From the NCBI GenBank assembly GCA_964035575.1, contig OZ037854.1, positions 1,054,001 to 1,118,000 of the forward strand: a DNA stretch of 64,000 nt, given 5' to 3'. Position numbers and translations under genes: made by a program. The notes under the pieces are model-generated. The model ran no database searches, was not told the DNA's origin, and was given only the letters and a program-made list of their open reading frames with translations. Below, one piece after another: positions 39,990 to 50,581 of this stretch. Numbering within the stretch: position 1 is the stretch's first letter; the number at the start of each line of letters is the position of its first letter. This stretch comes from Rhynchopus sp. YZ270_cl-10. Lineage: Eukaryota; Euglenozoa; Diplonemea; Diplonemida; Diplonemidae.

Positions 39990-40325
39990 TTGAAAAAAAG
40001 AACAAAAGTATCTCTTGCCTGCCGCAGTGTATTGAATATTGGGGTGTGCCATGGACTCCCCCCGGTACACACCTTGGCGGAAACCCTGCCAGAGGTTCTT
40101 CCTAGCTCAAATTTCGACATCATGACAGCTGCTTGGGCACAAAACTGTCGCCTGCTTCACCCTAGCCGCTCCTGTGCAGAACAGGGTGACCGGCGACAAA
40201 CGCGCCACCGCGCCGTGCAGCAACGCGACGTTCATCCCAAAGGTGTGCCCGGCGGCAAGGTGTTAGTACTGGATGCAGGGCTCCCAAGATCCTCCACGAA
40301 TCAGCCGCCCATTTTTTACTCGAGT
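39990..40325 (+). pseudogene. Degenerate gene remnant before esterase gene B
   Basis: Coding-looking pieces occur in different frames (PVHTLAETLPEVLPSSNFDI in one, APCSNATFIPKVCPAARC in another), without a single frame or clear splice pattern. Nearly identical DNA precedes gene C (47544-47893) and is absent before gene A. Probably the relic of a Cys-containing secreted protein. Confidence 0.4.
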
Positions 40326-40435
40326 TTAAAACGTTCGAAACGTTAACCCCAAAACCCACAACACTGTCCCCTTCCCTTCCCCCTTCTCTTTCACTATTCC
40401 CTTTTACAGCTACAATATATAGAACAACGAAAACA

Positions 40436-42862
40436 ATGCAGAGAACGAAGAAAATGCAGGGTGGTGCGAGGATGGTGCTTATTATGATCATCTCCGTGGC
40501 TTTGCTCCTTATCTATTCCCAGTCACTCAGACCCGAGGGTCCAAAATTCACGATAACTCTAGAATATGGAAAGAGAGAAACCAAAGCTCCAGAGACCAAG
40601 GCTCCTCAAACCAAGGCTCCAGAGACTAGGGCTCCTGAAACCAAGGCTCCAGAGACTAGGGCTCCTGAAACCAAGGCCCCAGAAACCAGGGCTCCTGAAA
40701 CCAAGGCTCCAGAGACCAAGGCCCCAGAAACCAAGGCCCCAGAGACCCAGGCTCCTGAAACCAGTGTTCCAGTAATTCAGGCTCCAGAAGCCAAGGCTCC
40801 TGAAGCCCAGGCCCCAGTAGATAATTATGTGTATGAAGACAACATCATTACTGGAGAGCTGCCTGATGCTCCTGGGGCTGCGTACTGTACGTCACAGGAT
40901 CAGATCTACCCGGGAAATGTGTACTCGACGCCTGCGGAAACCACCACCTTTCAGTGGGTGCCGTCTACTGGTTGCAAGCTGCATCACTACAGCCCCACGG
41001 AAGTGGTTGAATGCCTCACTGGCAAGAAGATTGCCTCCTTTGGAGACTCGCTGATCGATGAGCTGGCCCAGGGGATCGACGTTCGCATCAGGGGCAGACG
41101 CGATAAGGGTCGTCCAAAAGAACCCGTCGAAGGCCGCTGGTGGAAGGCACGGTACAACAAAGACAGCTACATTGAAGGGCAGGACACACCGTACCTTCGG
41201 TTCTTCTGGACGAATAGTGCTTTCTACAACGACCCGACAGACTTCTCGCGGGCGAACGCCTCTGCCGCGATACGCGATGCCGACATTGTCGTGCTCAACA
41301 ACGCGATGTGGGACATTGGCGACAGCTGCCAGGGTGTGTACGCATTCTACCACGCCATGAAGGCACGTATTGAGAAGGTGCAGAGTGTTATCAAGCCGGG
41401 TACGATGCTTGTTCTGTATGATTTGTCTTACGTCTGGACGAAGAAGGTCTGCACACCAAGACCAGATGGGGAGGGCAGCACCTGCCATGTGCATAACCAA
41501 CCGAAAGAACGTGTCGCGCACTACAGAACTGCGCTGCGTCTTGCTGCAGCATGTACAGGCGTGCGTGTCTTGTCCGATTTTGAAATGACCAAGCATATCC
41601 CATCGCACACAAACGACGGTCTGCACTACCACACGTGGGAGTCCAGGTACATGAAGGCAGACGTCTTCCTCAACGGCATCTGCACGCGAGGTGGACAGGC
41701 CCCCATGGAGTTCACAGTCTATCCCAAAGAAAAATGCAACGTCACCCAGCACTTTATCGACTGGGAAAACAGCCCTACTGCGGGAGTTTGCCCTTGGCGA
41801 GCGAACCCTTATGTTCCAGAAACGCAGGCTCCACCCAAGGCTCCTGAAACCCAGGCCCCAGTAGATAATTATGTGTATGAAGACAACATCATTACTGGAG
41901 AGCTGCCTGATGCTCCTGAGGCTGCGTACTGTACGTCACAGGATCAGATCTACCCGGGAAATGTGTACTCGACGCCTGCGGAAACCACCACCTTTCAGTG
42001 GGTGCCGTCTACTGGTTGCAAGCTGCATCACTACAGCCGCACGGAAGTGGTTGAATGCCTCACTGGCAAGAAGATTGCCTCCTTTGGAGACTCGCTGCTC
42101 GATGAGATGGCCCAGGGGATCGACTTTCGCGTCAACGGCAGACGCGACAAGGGTCGTCCAAAAGAACCCGTCGAAGGCCGCTGGTGGAAGGCACGGTACA
42201 ACAAAGACAGCTACATTGAAGGGCAGGACACACCGTACCTTCGGTTCTTCTGGACGAATAGTGCTTTCTACAACGACCCGACAGACTTCTCGCGGGCGAA
42301 CGCCTCTGCCGCGATACGCGAAGCCGACATTGTCCTGCTCAACAACGCGATGTGGGACATTGGCGACAGCTGCCAGGGTGTGTACGCATTCTACCACGCA
42401 CTGAAGGCACGTATTGAGAAGGTGCAGCGTGTTATCAAGCCGGGTACGATGCTTGTTCTGTATGATTTGTCTTACGTCTGGACGAAGAAGGTCTGCACAC
42501 CAAAACCAGACGGGGAGGGCAGCACCTGCCATGTGCATAACCAACCGAAATCACGTGTCGCGGAGTACAGAACTGCGCTGCGTCTTGCTGCAGCATGTAC
42601 AGGCGTGCGTGTCTTGTCCGATTTTGAAATGACCAAGCATATCCCAACGCACACAGGCGACGGTCTGCACTACCACACGTGGGAGTCCAAGTTCATGAAG
42701 GCAGACGTCTTCCTCAACGGCATCTGCACGCGAGGTGGACAGGCCCCCATGGAGTTCACAGTCTATCCCAAAGAAAAATGCGACGTCACCCAGCACTTTA
42801 TCGACTGGGAAAACAGCCCTTCCGCAGAAACATGCCCTCGGCGACCGAACCCTTATATATAG
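40436..42862 (+). CDS. Membrane-anchored double SGNH/PC-esterase-like protein B
   Basis: 808 residues with the same plan as A: signal anchor (~14-30, VLIMIISVALLLIYSQ), a shorter APET(K/R) stalk (~48-122), and two SGNH domains with SFGDSL(I/L)DE, NNAMWDIG and DGLHY blocks. The Asp-His pair is kept although Phe becomes Tyr. The segment after GDS differs from A and C and is almost the same in both B domains: QGID, GRRDKGRPKEPVEGRWWKAR. Position marks shared with A distinguish domain 1 (VQSV, TPRPDGEG, PKERV) from domain 2 (VQRV, TPKPDGEG, PKSRV). Gene B lies in unit 2. Confidence 0.82.
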   Translation: MQRTKKMQGGARMVLIMIISVALLLIYSQSLRPEGPKFTITLEYGKRETKAPETKAPQTKAPETRAPETKAPETRAPETKAPETRAPETKAPETKAPETKAPETQAPETSVPVIQAPEAKAPEAQAPVDNYVYEDNIITGELPDAPGAAYCTSQDQIYPGNVYSTPAETTTFQWVPSTGCKLHHYSPTEVVECLTGKKIASFGDSLIDELAQGIDVRIRGRRDKGRPKEPVEGRWWKARYNKDSYIEGQDTPYLRFFWTNSAFYNDPTDFSRANASAAIRDADIVVLNNAMWDIGDSCQGVYAFYHAMKARIEKVQSVIKPGTMLVLYDLSYVWTKKVCTPRPDGEGSTCHVHNQPKERVAHYRTALRLAAACTGVRVLSDFEMTKHIPSHTNDGLHYHTWESRYMKADVFLNGICTRGGQAPMEFTVYPKEKCNVTQHFIDWENSPTAGVCPWRANPYVPETQAPPKAPETQAPVDNYVYEDNIITGELPDAPEAAYCTSQDQIYPGNVYSTPAETTTFQWVPSTGCKLHHYSRTEVVECLTGKKIASFGDSLLDEMAQGIDFRVNGRRDKGRPKEPVEGRWWKARYNKDSYIEGQDTPYLRFFWTNSAFYNDPTDFSRANASAAIREADIVLLNNAMWDIGDSCQGVYAFYHALKARIEKVQRVIKPGTMLVLYDLSYVWTKKVCTPKPDGEGSTCHVHNQPKSRVAEYRTALRLAAACTGVRVLSDFEMTKHIPTHTGDGLHYHTWESKFMKADVFLNGICTRGGQAPMEFTVYPKEKCDVTQHFIDWENSPSAETCPRRPNPYI

Positions 42863-43387
42863 CGTTGAGGATGTTGTGCTCCGTGCATGCGTTCTGCAAA
42901 GACCTTCTAACCTATGGTGAATCATTTGGTGCAGCAACCGAAATAATCTATGCCCACTTCGTTCTCTGTTATGTTTTCCTGCCATGCTTTTCCGAATTCA
43001 TTACTTTGTGTTTGTTCGTCATGTCAGTCTACCTAGGTAGTAACGCACCTAGCTGCACTACGTTTTGCGGATAATTTATTTGTTCAATTTTGTCCCAAAT
43101 AAGCGAATACGCGAATAAGGGAATTCTTTGTGCGACTTCCTTCTTTACTTTTTTTTTTTTTTTTTCACGCACACTACTTTGTGAGCGGAAAGTGTCACGT
43201 CGTTCACTCACCCAACCGTGCTCCGCAACACCACCACCCAACAGGTGATTTTTAGTGTGTGTGGAAGCGTCAACGCATCAAACAACTACAAGAAGGGGGG
43301 TGAGGGAACGACAAGTGACACTTTTTTTTTTTTTTTTTTTGAGACAACCAGTCAGGGATTTATATACGATTTTTTCCTTACCAAAAG

Positions 43388-44045
43388 TGGTGTGGCCCGA
43401 AACCCGGTTTTTGGGGTACATTAGAAGTACATTTTTTTGACTTTATTTTAGGCGTGATTAAGGGAAAAAACTTTTTTTTATAGGTGACTTTTTTTGGGGG
43501 GTCCGGGGGGGCGAAAAAAATTTTCGGCCAATTTTTGCCCACAAAAAATCGAAAAAAAAATTTTTCTTTCCCGATTCTCCGGAGTCCGTGCGTGTTGTGG
43601 TGGGGTCATTTTGCGCTGAGAAATGAGTATGTTGTACCTAAAATGCATGTATCAGTTTTACAGGCTATTTTCAGGTTTGGTGCGGAACCCCACCCCTCAC
43701 CTTACCCCCCACAGAACTCTATTTTCAGATGACAATTTTCTTTTATTTTACTGTAAAAGGAAGCATGCGGCAGCGAAAGAAGAAAAGTAGCGTACCGTGC
43801 GCCTGCGGCGCAAGCTTGCACTCTTCCCATGTCGTAGTTTGGCTGTCAAATGTTCAATTGTAAGCGCATTTTTTTTTTGAAATGTTGCGTACCGTGGCTT
43901 CGCCAGAAGCTTTCGTTTTTAGCGAAATACGGAAGTAAAATTTACGGAAAGTGACGTTAATTACGAACGACAGCGCCATTTTATGGCAACATTTTTCAGA
44001 AATGTTGCGTACCGTGACTTCGCCTGGAACCTTTGGATGCCATGA
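43388..44045. mobile_element. Relative of the 830-bp element in unit 2, right end unclear
   Basis: Begins TGGTGTGGCCCGAAACCCGG (as in the 67-bp element at 1414) and then follows the 35842-36671 element through the GGAGTCCGTGCGTG and GTGCGCCTGCGGCGC modules. I could not find a matching right terminus, so it looks broken or chimeric. Confidence 0.5.
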
Positions 44046-44305
44046 CCGCCTCTTCTAAGTCTAAAGTCTAAGTCTAAAGTGAGGTTGCTATTCCTGAGGG
44101 GCCTGGAGGCACGGAGGGGCTTGTTTGAAGTAATGGACTTAGGATTGAAGTATCATCATTGTACTAGCCCTGCGCTCATGCTTCGGGTGAATTTTGAAGA
44201 AGATTCTTGTTTTTCCTTCAGAAAAGTCCTTCCTTCCGACAAAGTTGGCGAAGAGGTGTGAGGGTTCAGCGTGTGGACAAGTTCAAAAAAAATCGTAACA
44301 CATAT

Positions 44306-44658
44306 CAGTCGCTCCCCCGAAAGGTGTCAATTTGAGAAACCCCCAAAAAAAAGTCAAATTTTTTTTTTGAAAAAAGTACGTATTTGGTCTTAAATTTGCC
44401 CGCTGATTCCATTGGAGCAAGAACTTTGAACTTTTGAAACAATCAAATTTAGTCAAATCCCAAAAAACGGTTTTTGCCGAAAATCTCTCCAAAATCCCAG
44501 GATATCAGCCTATTTTTCCGGAGCTGGAAAATGCGCTGTTCGTCGTTTCCGGAGTCCGCGCGATAAAATGCAAAAAAAAATAAAATCGATAAGATTAGTG
44601 GAGTAGAAATTTAGTGAAAGGTGGTCCACCAAATTGACACTTTTCGGGGGAACGACTG
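44306..44658. mobile_element. 353-bp element, CAGTCG ends, ATAT duplication
   Basis: CAGTCGCTCCCCCGAAAGGT at left and its near-exact inverse at right (about 29 bases). ATAT flanks both sides. Units 1 (about 35010) and 3 (51636) read CACATATGTCGGACCAG without it. Interior includes TTTCCGGAGTCCGCGCG (44546), part of the shared module. Confidence 0.85.
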
Positions 44659-45609
44659 ATATGTCTGACCAGAAAAATTTAGAGGAAAAAAAGAAAGAAA
44701 GAAAAAAAAAAAAGCTTTTATGGTGGCTGAAAGGGGTCGGAAAAAGGGCGAATCAGCCCTCAATTTTTCCCCCCCGCCTTGTAAAATTTAACACTGTGTA
44801 CTGTGTACACAGGCACAGTCAGCAAGCCAACATGGAGAAGTGTATACACACCATTTTAGAAAAGAAAACTACTAGCGAACACACCGACCAGCATATCAGC
44901 TGATCACGGGAACCTTTTCTTTCTCTTTCGGTTTCCACTTTTGAAGTCAGGCCAGTGTCCTAAACAATACTGCCACACTCTGAGGGGGAGGTGTGCTGTC
45001 TGTATACTCTGTGTGGCAACAACGGGGAGGTGACCTCCGTATATCGGCAACCGCACGTCCTAGGTGTGAAGAACGACAACCGGGACACGGTTCCGCGTTT
45101 ACTCTGGATGGAACAAAAAAAGAGCGGCCACACTGCTTCGGCAGCGCTAAAGTGACGAGAGTGAATTCCAAGTATTAAAAAAAAAAAAAATACAAAAGAT
45201 TTTGTTTCTGTGTTCTGTTTGAAGAAAATACGTTCGTGTTTTATTCGCCTTTTCCTCTATTGTGAGAAGGTAGTTCGTATTTTGTGAAAATTTGAGTAAA
45301 ATTTTCACTCACTTTCCCGTATCTCCCCCACCAAGCTCCTAGCCGAGATTGGCTCGGAAGTGCAACAAAACCGCCCCTTGGGCCGAAAAGACAGAAAAAA
45401 GTCAATCTTTGTGTGTGAACTTCCCGGACTCTGGTCCGGACCCCTTGTTTTAAATAAAAACAACTTAGGGTGGCACGACTACCGTAATTGAATTTTTGGA
45501 AAGTGAAGATTGCACAGCTTTGTCACACGAGCGTGGTTCTCGCCAATTAGTTGGTTATTACGACGCGAGCGAAGCAAGTGTCTCTCTTTTCTTTTGTTTA
45601 TTTTTTGAA

Positions 45610-45665
45610 GGTGACTAAGCACGAGAGGCTTAGGGTCATGATGACTGTCATCTTATAAACTTTTT
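45610..45665 (+). repeat. Stem-loop motif, copy 16
   Basis: Intact inner stem CTAAGC/GCTTAG, then GGGTCATGATGACTGTCATC, an 18-base expanded version of the outer arm, then TTATAAAC. Confidence 0.7.
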
Positions 45666-45683
45666 TCTTTATTTTTCAACATG

Positions 45684-45734
45684 ATGTGATCAAGACTGAG
45701 CACGAGGCTTATGTGCATTTGGTAAACTTTCTTT
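45684..45734 (+). repeat. Stem-loop motif, copy 17 (diverged)
   Basis: GTGATCAAGACTGAGCACGA, GGCTTATGTGCATTTGGTAA. Paired with copy 16 as in units 1 and 3. Confidence 0.5.
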
Positions 45735-45999
45735 GCTCTCCCTCCCTCCCTCTCTCTTTCTTTGTGAACCTGGTATAAGTCCAGGCGCCTTGAAACCATC
45801 TCTGTTCTTCGTAGAGTGAGGTTTCAGGTTTCTTGGTCAACGTTGTGCGGGTGGCGTTCCTTTTTGTGGTTCGGGCTGGATCGTTTGTATGCGTGCAACG
45901 GTACGTTCTGCAATGACCCCTTCCCCCTTCCTTCCCCCACCTTAACCCTCAGTTCTTGCGCTCTCTCTTCTCACCTCTTTTTATCCCAAAAATATAACA

Positions 46000-46290
46000 A
46001 TGTCCGAAGAAGCCAAAGCAACTGCAGAAGAGGATGCAAAGGCAGCGAAAATCCAGGCTTTGTATCGTGGGAATAAAGCAAGAGAGGAGGTCAGCGAAAA
46101 GAGGAAGCATATGCAGGAACAGCAGCACCCACCCCCAGCACCGGAACCACCCACTGAAGAGACGCCAGCCCCGACATCGGAGGCTGGGGCGGGAGAGGCA
46201 GCACCCACACCGCAAACACCCCCCAACACCACAGACACCACGGTGCAGCCAGATACGGAAGTGGAGAACTCAAACCAAAGACAGCGCTGA
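46000..46290 (+). pseudogene. IQ-motif gene copy 2, with the same internal deletion
   Basis: Identical plan and the identical 193-base deletion as copy 1, but the IQ motif is intact (AAKIQALYRGNKAREEV). The downstream exon corresponding to 53371-53409 has a changed end (CTGCGTTTTAG), so the stop codon there is lost. Confidence 0.7.
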
Positions 46291-46763
46291 CGCATGACTC
46301 GCAGAAGGTGCATAAGGTATTTTATGGTTACATTGCAATGCTAAAAGGATATTGAACACCGTACCCCCTTTTTCTAATGGGGCGGGTAGCAATAGAGCCA
46401 TGTTTCAACCTCTCCCTTTCATCTGTTATTGTTTGCGGGGGTGTATAAAGAGTTTGGCGGAAGGGGGTGGTGGACTTGCGAGCGGATTTTGAACCGTCTC
46501 CGTTCTCTTACGGTACAGACCATGTCCCACCCTTTGTATGAGCTCGACTGCGTTTTAGTTTCAACTCTTTATTTCCACACAAAATGAAAAAAACAGGTGA
46601 TTTTCCAGAGCGATGCTTGGTGGTAAAGCTGCGTGGAAAAAAGGGGGGTGGCATACTTCGTGGTCCGCCTTAGTCCGCCAAAAAAAATCCCACCAAGACC
46701 CTGCCCGACCCGAGTCCGTCTCAGGTCCGTCTCAACTCGCTGGGCGAACCTGAGACGGACCTG

Positions 46764-47318
46764 ACGCAACGAGCTACTATCTGGGCGAGTGCTCCGTTCT
46801 TAACCACGGAAACTTCCTGCACATCTGCCTTGATGACACGGACGACTCATGCGACCCCAACAACGGAGGGACGAACTGCCCTGCCTGCTGCCACGAGCAC
46901 CTCATCACTGGTAAGTCTGGCAAGTCCACAAAGTAGGTGAACTGTTCTGACCTTGCTGGGAGAGGACAGCACCATGCTTCGTCACAATTATTTATATCTT
47001 GTCCAGATGAAACACCTGCCATCTTTCAATACTTTCTCCTTTATTGCATTCTGCAGTGTTATGTTTCGACCACGCGAGTCTTGCCTGTGGTACACACCTG
47101 CACGACAGGAGAGACAACTGACAACACACGGGTGCGGGATGCACCCGCTTTGCTCTGTGTCTTGTCTGCCTTCTCTCTTGTTTCCTTGTTTCTTTTGCTG
47201 TTTTTGGTTTTTGTTGTTATTTTTTCCACTCAAGGCGCATTGCCACACCATGCGCGTTTGACGACACTTTGCTTTGCCCACTTCATTCACGTGCCCCCAC
47301 AGATATGAAAACGTAAAC
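46764..47318 (+). pseudogene. 3' fragment of the Cys-rich gene (unit 3)
   Basis: As the unit 2 fragment, nearly identical to 30656-31208 including the GTAAGT donor and CCCCCACAG acceptor. Continues to about 47395 in alignment with unit 1. Confidence 0.85.
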
Positions 47319-47543
47319 ACCCTTTCCCCCTTCTATCCCAACCCCTTGGCAGGTTTCTTTTGCATACATTGGTGCCAGCTGCTGTCCCGGGCTCATGGGG
47401 GGGGCGTTCGTTTTTTTTTAGTTTTCGTTGTGCCTACACACATCGTCGGTACTCCAAATAACGCCCTTTATTCGTAGCATGCGATGGAGGTCGCGAGTGA
47501 ACTTTTCCGCATCAATGGCCTTTGGCGGCTTCCTAGCCTATAA

Positions 47544-47893
47544 ATGGATCTCGTTTTTTTGAACGAAAAAAGAACAAAAGTCTCTCTTGCCTGCCGCAGT
47601 GTATTGAATATTGGGGTGTGCCATGGACTCCCCCCGGTACACACCTTGGCGGAAACCCTGCCAGAGGTTCTTCCTAGCTCAAATTTTGACATCATGACAG
47701 CTGCTTGGGCACAAAACTGTCGCCTGCTTCACCCTAGCCGCTCCTGTGCAGAACAGGGTGACCGGCGACAAACGCGCCACCGCGCCGTGCAGCAACGCCA
47801 CGTTCATCCCAAAGGTGTGCCCGGCGGCAAGGTGTTAGTACTGGATGCAGGGCTCCCAAGATCCTCCACGAATCAGCCGCCCATTTTTTACTC
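47544..47893 (+). pseudogene. Degenerate gene remnant before esterase gene C
   Basis: Second copy of the remnant at 39990-40325; same scattered coding pieces in several frames. Confidence 0.4.
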
Positions 47894-48007
47894 GAGTTTA
47901 AAACGTTCGAAACGTTAACCCCAAAACCCACAACACTGTCCCCTTCCCTTCCCCCTTCTCTTTCACTATTCCCTTTTACAGCTACAATATATAGAACAAC
48001 GAAAACA

Positions 48008-50572
48008 ATGCAGAGAACGAAGAACATGCAGAGTGGACGGAAGATGGTGCTTACTATGTTAGTCTTCCCGGCTTTGCTCCTTATCTACTTCCAGTCACTC
48101 AAACCCGAGGGTCCAAACGTGACGATAATTATAGAAACCAAGGCTCCAGAAACCAGGGCTCCTGAAACTAGGGCTCCAGAGACCAAGGCCCCAGAAACCA
48201 AGGCTCCCGAAACCAAGGCCCCAGCAACCAGGGCTCCAGAAACCAGGGCTCCTGAAACCCAGGCTCCTGAAACTAGGGCTCCAGAGACCAAGGCCCCAGA
48301 AACCAAGGCTCCCGAAACCAAGGCCCCAGCAACCAGGGCTCCAGAAACCAGGGCTCCTGAAACCCAGGCTCCTGAAACTAGGGCTCCAGAGACCAAGGCC
48401 CCAGAAACCAAGGCTCCCGAAACCAAGGCCCCAGCAACCAGGGCTCCAGAAACCAGGGCTCCTGAAACCAAGGCTCCTGAAACCCAGGCCCCAGAAACCC
48501 AGGCCCCAGCAACCAGGGCTCCAGAAACCAAGGCCCCAGAAACCCAGGCCCCAGAACCCAGTTATGTGTATGAAGACAACATCATCTCTGGAGAGGTGCC
48601 TGATGCTCCTGAGGCTGCGTACTGTGCGTCACAGGATCAGATCTACCCGGGAAATGTGTACAAGACCCCTGCGGATACCAGCAGCTTAGTGTGGGTGCCG
48701 TCTGCTGGTTGCAAGCTGCATCACTTCAACCCCACGGAAGCGGCCACATGCCTCAGTGGCAAGAAGATTGCCTTCTTCGGAGACTCACTGCTCGACGACA
48801 TGGCCCATGCGATGAATGTTCGCGCCAACGGCAGACACGAGTTCCGCCCCGACGAAAACATTGCAGGCCGCTGGTGGAAGGCGCGGTTCAACCGTGACTT
48901 TTACCTCGAAGGGCAGGAACCGTACCTTCAGTTCTTCTGGACGCAGAGTGCTTTCTACAAAGACCCGACAGACTTCTCGCGCGAGAACGCCTCTGCCGCG
49001 ATTCGCAATGCCGATATTGTCGTGCTCAACAACGGGCTGTGGGACATTGGCGCCAGCTGCCAGGGTGTGTTCGCCTACTACCACGCCATGAAGGTACGTA
49101 TTGAGAAGGTGCAGAGTGTTGTCAAGCCGGGTGCGATGCTTGTTCTGTATGATTTGCCTTACATCTATACGAAGAAGGTCTGCACACCAAAACCAGATGG
49201 GGAGGGCAGCAACTGCCAGGTGCATAACCAACCGAAAGAACGTGTCGCGGAGTACAGAACTGCGCTGCGTCTTGCTGCAGCATGTACAGGCGTGCGTGTC
49301 TTGTCCGATACAGAAATGACCAAGCATATCCCATCGCACACACCCGACGGTGTGCACTACGTGACGTTCGAGTCCAAGTTCATGAAGGCAGATGTCTTCC
49401 TCAATGGCATCTGCACGCGAGGTGGACAGGCCCCCATGGAGTTCACAGTCTATCCCAAAGAAAGCTGCGACGCCACCAAGCACTTTATGGACTGGGAATA
49501 CAGCCCTTCCGCGCAATTATGCCATCGGCCACCGAAGCCTTCTATTGCAGACACACCCAAGGCCCCAGAAACCCAGGCCCCAGTAGATAATTATGTGTAT
49601 GAAGACAACATCATCTCTGGAGAGGTGCCTGATGCTCCTGAGGCTGCGTACTGTACGTCACAGGATCAGATCTACCCGGGAAATGTGTACAAGACCCCTG
49701 CGGATACCAGCAGCTTAGTGTGGGTGCCGTCTACTGGTTGCAAGCTGCATCACTTCAACCCCACGGAAGCGGCCACATGCCTCAGTGGCAAGAAGATTGC
49801 CTTCTTCGGAGACTCACTGCTCGACGACATGGCCCATGCGATGAATGTTCGCGCCAACGGCAGACACGAGTTCCGCCCCGCAGAAAACATTGCAGGCCGC
49901 TGGTGGAAGGCACGGTTCAACCGTGACTTTTACCTCGAAGGGCAGGAACCGTACCTTCAGTTCTTCTGGACGCAGAGTGCTTTCTACAAAGACCCGACAG
50001 ACTTCTCGCGCGATAACGCCTCTGCCGCGATTCGCAATGCCGATATTGTCGTGCTCAACAACGGGCTGTGGGACATTGGCGCCAGCTGCCAGGGTGTGTT
50101 CGCCTACTACCACGCCATGAAGGCACGTATTGAGAAGGTGCAGAGTGTTATCAAGCCGGGTACGATGCTTGTTCTGTATGATTTGCCTTACATCTATACG
50201 AAGAAGGTCTGCACACCAAAACCAGACGGGGAGGGCAGCAACTGCCAGGTGCATAACCAACCGAAAGAACGTGTCGGGGAGTACAGAACTGCGCTGCGTC
50301 TTGCTGCAGCATGTACAGGCGTGCGTGTCTTGTCCGATACAGAAATGACCAAGCATATCCCATCGCACACACCCGACGGTGTGCACTACGTGACGTTCGA
50401 GTCCAAGTTCATGAAGGCAGATGTCTTCCTCAATGGCATCTGCACGCGAGGTGGACAGGCCCCCATGGAGTTCACAGTCTATCCCAAAGAAAGCTGCGAC
50501 GCCACCAAGCACTTTATGGACTGGGAATACAGCCCTTCCGCGCAATTATGCCATCGGCCACCGAAGCCTTAA
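48008..50572 (+). CDS. Membrane-anchored double SGNH/PC-esterase-like protein C
   Basis: 854 residues. Signal anchor (~14-29), a stalk (~40-183) in which a 35-residue block (three of KAPET, then KAPATRAPETRAPETQAP) is repeated three times, then two SGNH domains with FFGDSLLDDMAHAM, NNGLWDIGAS and DGVHY. The triad is kept. The segment after GDS is gene-specific and the same in both domains (NVRANGRHEFRP, NIAGRWWKARFNRDFYLEGQ). Unlike A and B, both domains have PKERV. The stop is followed, in frame, by another coding-looking stretch (50582-50740). Confidence 0.82.
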   Translation: MQRTKNMQSGRKMVLTMLVFPALLLIYFQSLKPEGPNVTIIIETKAPETRAPETRAPETKAPETKAPETKAPATRAPETRAPETQAPETRAPETKAPETKAPETKAPATRAPETRAPETQAPETRAPETKAPETKAPETKAPATRAPETRAPETKAPETQAPETQAPATRAPETKAPETQAPEPSYVYEDNIISGEVPDAPEAAYCASQDQIYPGNVYKTPADTSSLVWVPSAGCKLHHFNPTEAATCLSGKKIAFFGDSLLDDMAHAMNVRANGRHEFRPDENIAGRWWKARFNRDFYLEGQEPYLQFFWTQSAFYKDPTDFSRENASAAIRNADIVVLNNGLWDIGASCQGVFAYYHAMKVRIEKVQSVVKPGAMLVLYDLPYIYTKKVCTPKPDGEGSNCQVHNQPKERVAEYRTALRLAAACTGVRVLSDTEMTKHIPSHTPDGVHYVTFESKFMKADVFLNGICTRGGQAPMEFTVYPKESCDATKHFMDWEYSPSAQLCHRPPKPSIADTPKAPETQAPVDNYVYEDNIISGEVPDAPEAAYCTSQDQIYPGNVYKTPADTSSLVWVPSTGCKLHHFNPTEAATCLSGKKIAFFGDSLLDDMAHAMNVRANGRHEFRPAENIAGRWWKARFNRDFYLEGQEPYLQFFWTQSAFYKDPTDFSRDNASAAIRNADIVVLNNGLWDIGASCQGVFAYYHAMKARIEKVQSVIKPGTMLVLYDLPYIYTKKVCTPKPDGEGSNCQVHNQPKERVGEYRTALRLAAACTGVRVLSDTEMTKHIPSHTPDGVHYVTFESKFMKADVFLNGICTRGGQAPMEFTVYPKESCDATKHFMDWEYSPSAQLCHRPPKP

Positions 50573-50581
50573 GCGTTGTCG

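Larger units (their letters stand above)
38127..40435 (+). other. Spacer of unit 1/2 join and leader of gene B
   Basis: Contains the unused 3' exon of IQ copy 1 (ACCATGTCCCACCC at about 38389), the GGACTCAGG-like minisatellite at the unit join, the Cys-rich gene fragment, a 670-bp element and a degenerate gene remnant. The leader from 40322 equals that of the other esterase genes. Confidence 0.55.
42863..45999 (+). other. Element-rich spacer of unit 2
   Basis: No gene supported. Contains the relative of the 830-bp element (43388-44045), a 353-bp element (44306-44658), a degenerate TGGTG element (44718-44854), stem-loop copies 16-17 and host spacer shared with units 1 and 3. Confidence 0.55.
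38647..46763 (+). repeat. Tandem unit 2 of 3 (about 8.1 kb)
   Basis: Same order as unit 1: Cys-rich 3' fragment, spacer, esterase-like gene B, element-rich spacer, truncated IQ gene 2. Confidence 0.85.
46291..48007 (+). other. Spacer of the unit 2/3 join and leader of gene C
   Basis: Contains the Cys-rich fragment (46764-47318), host spacer and the degenerate remnant (47544-47893). No intact gene. Confidence 0.55.

Noticed and set aside
45610-45670. Stem-loop motif read as a box C/D snoRNA (ATGATGAC)
   Set aside because: The C-like word exists only in the expanded copies of the tandem units and there is no D box with terminal pairing.
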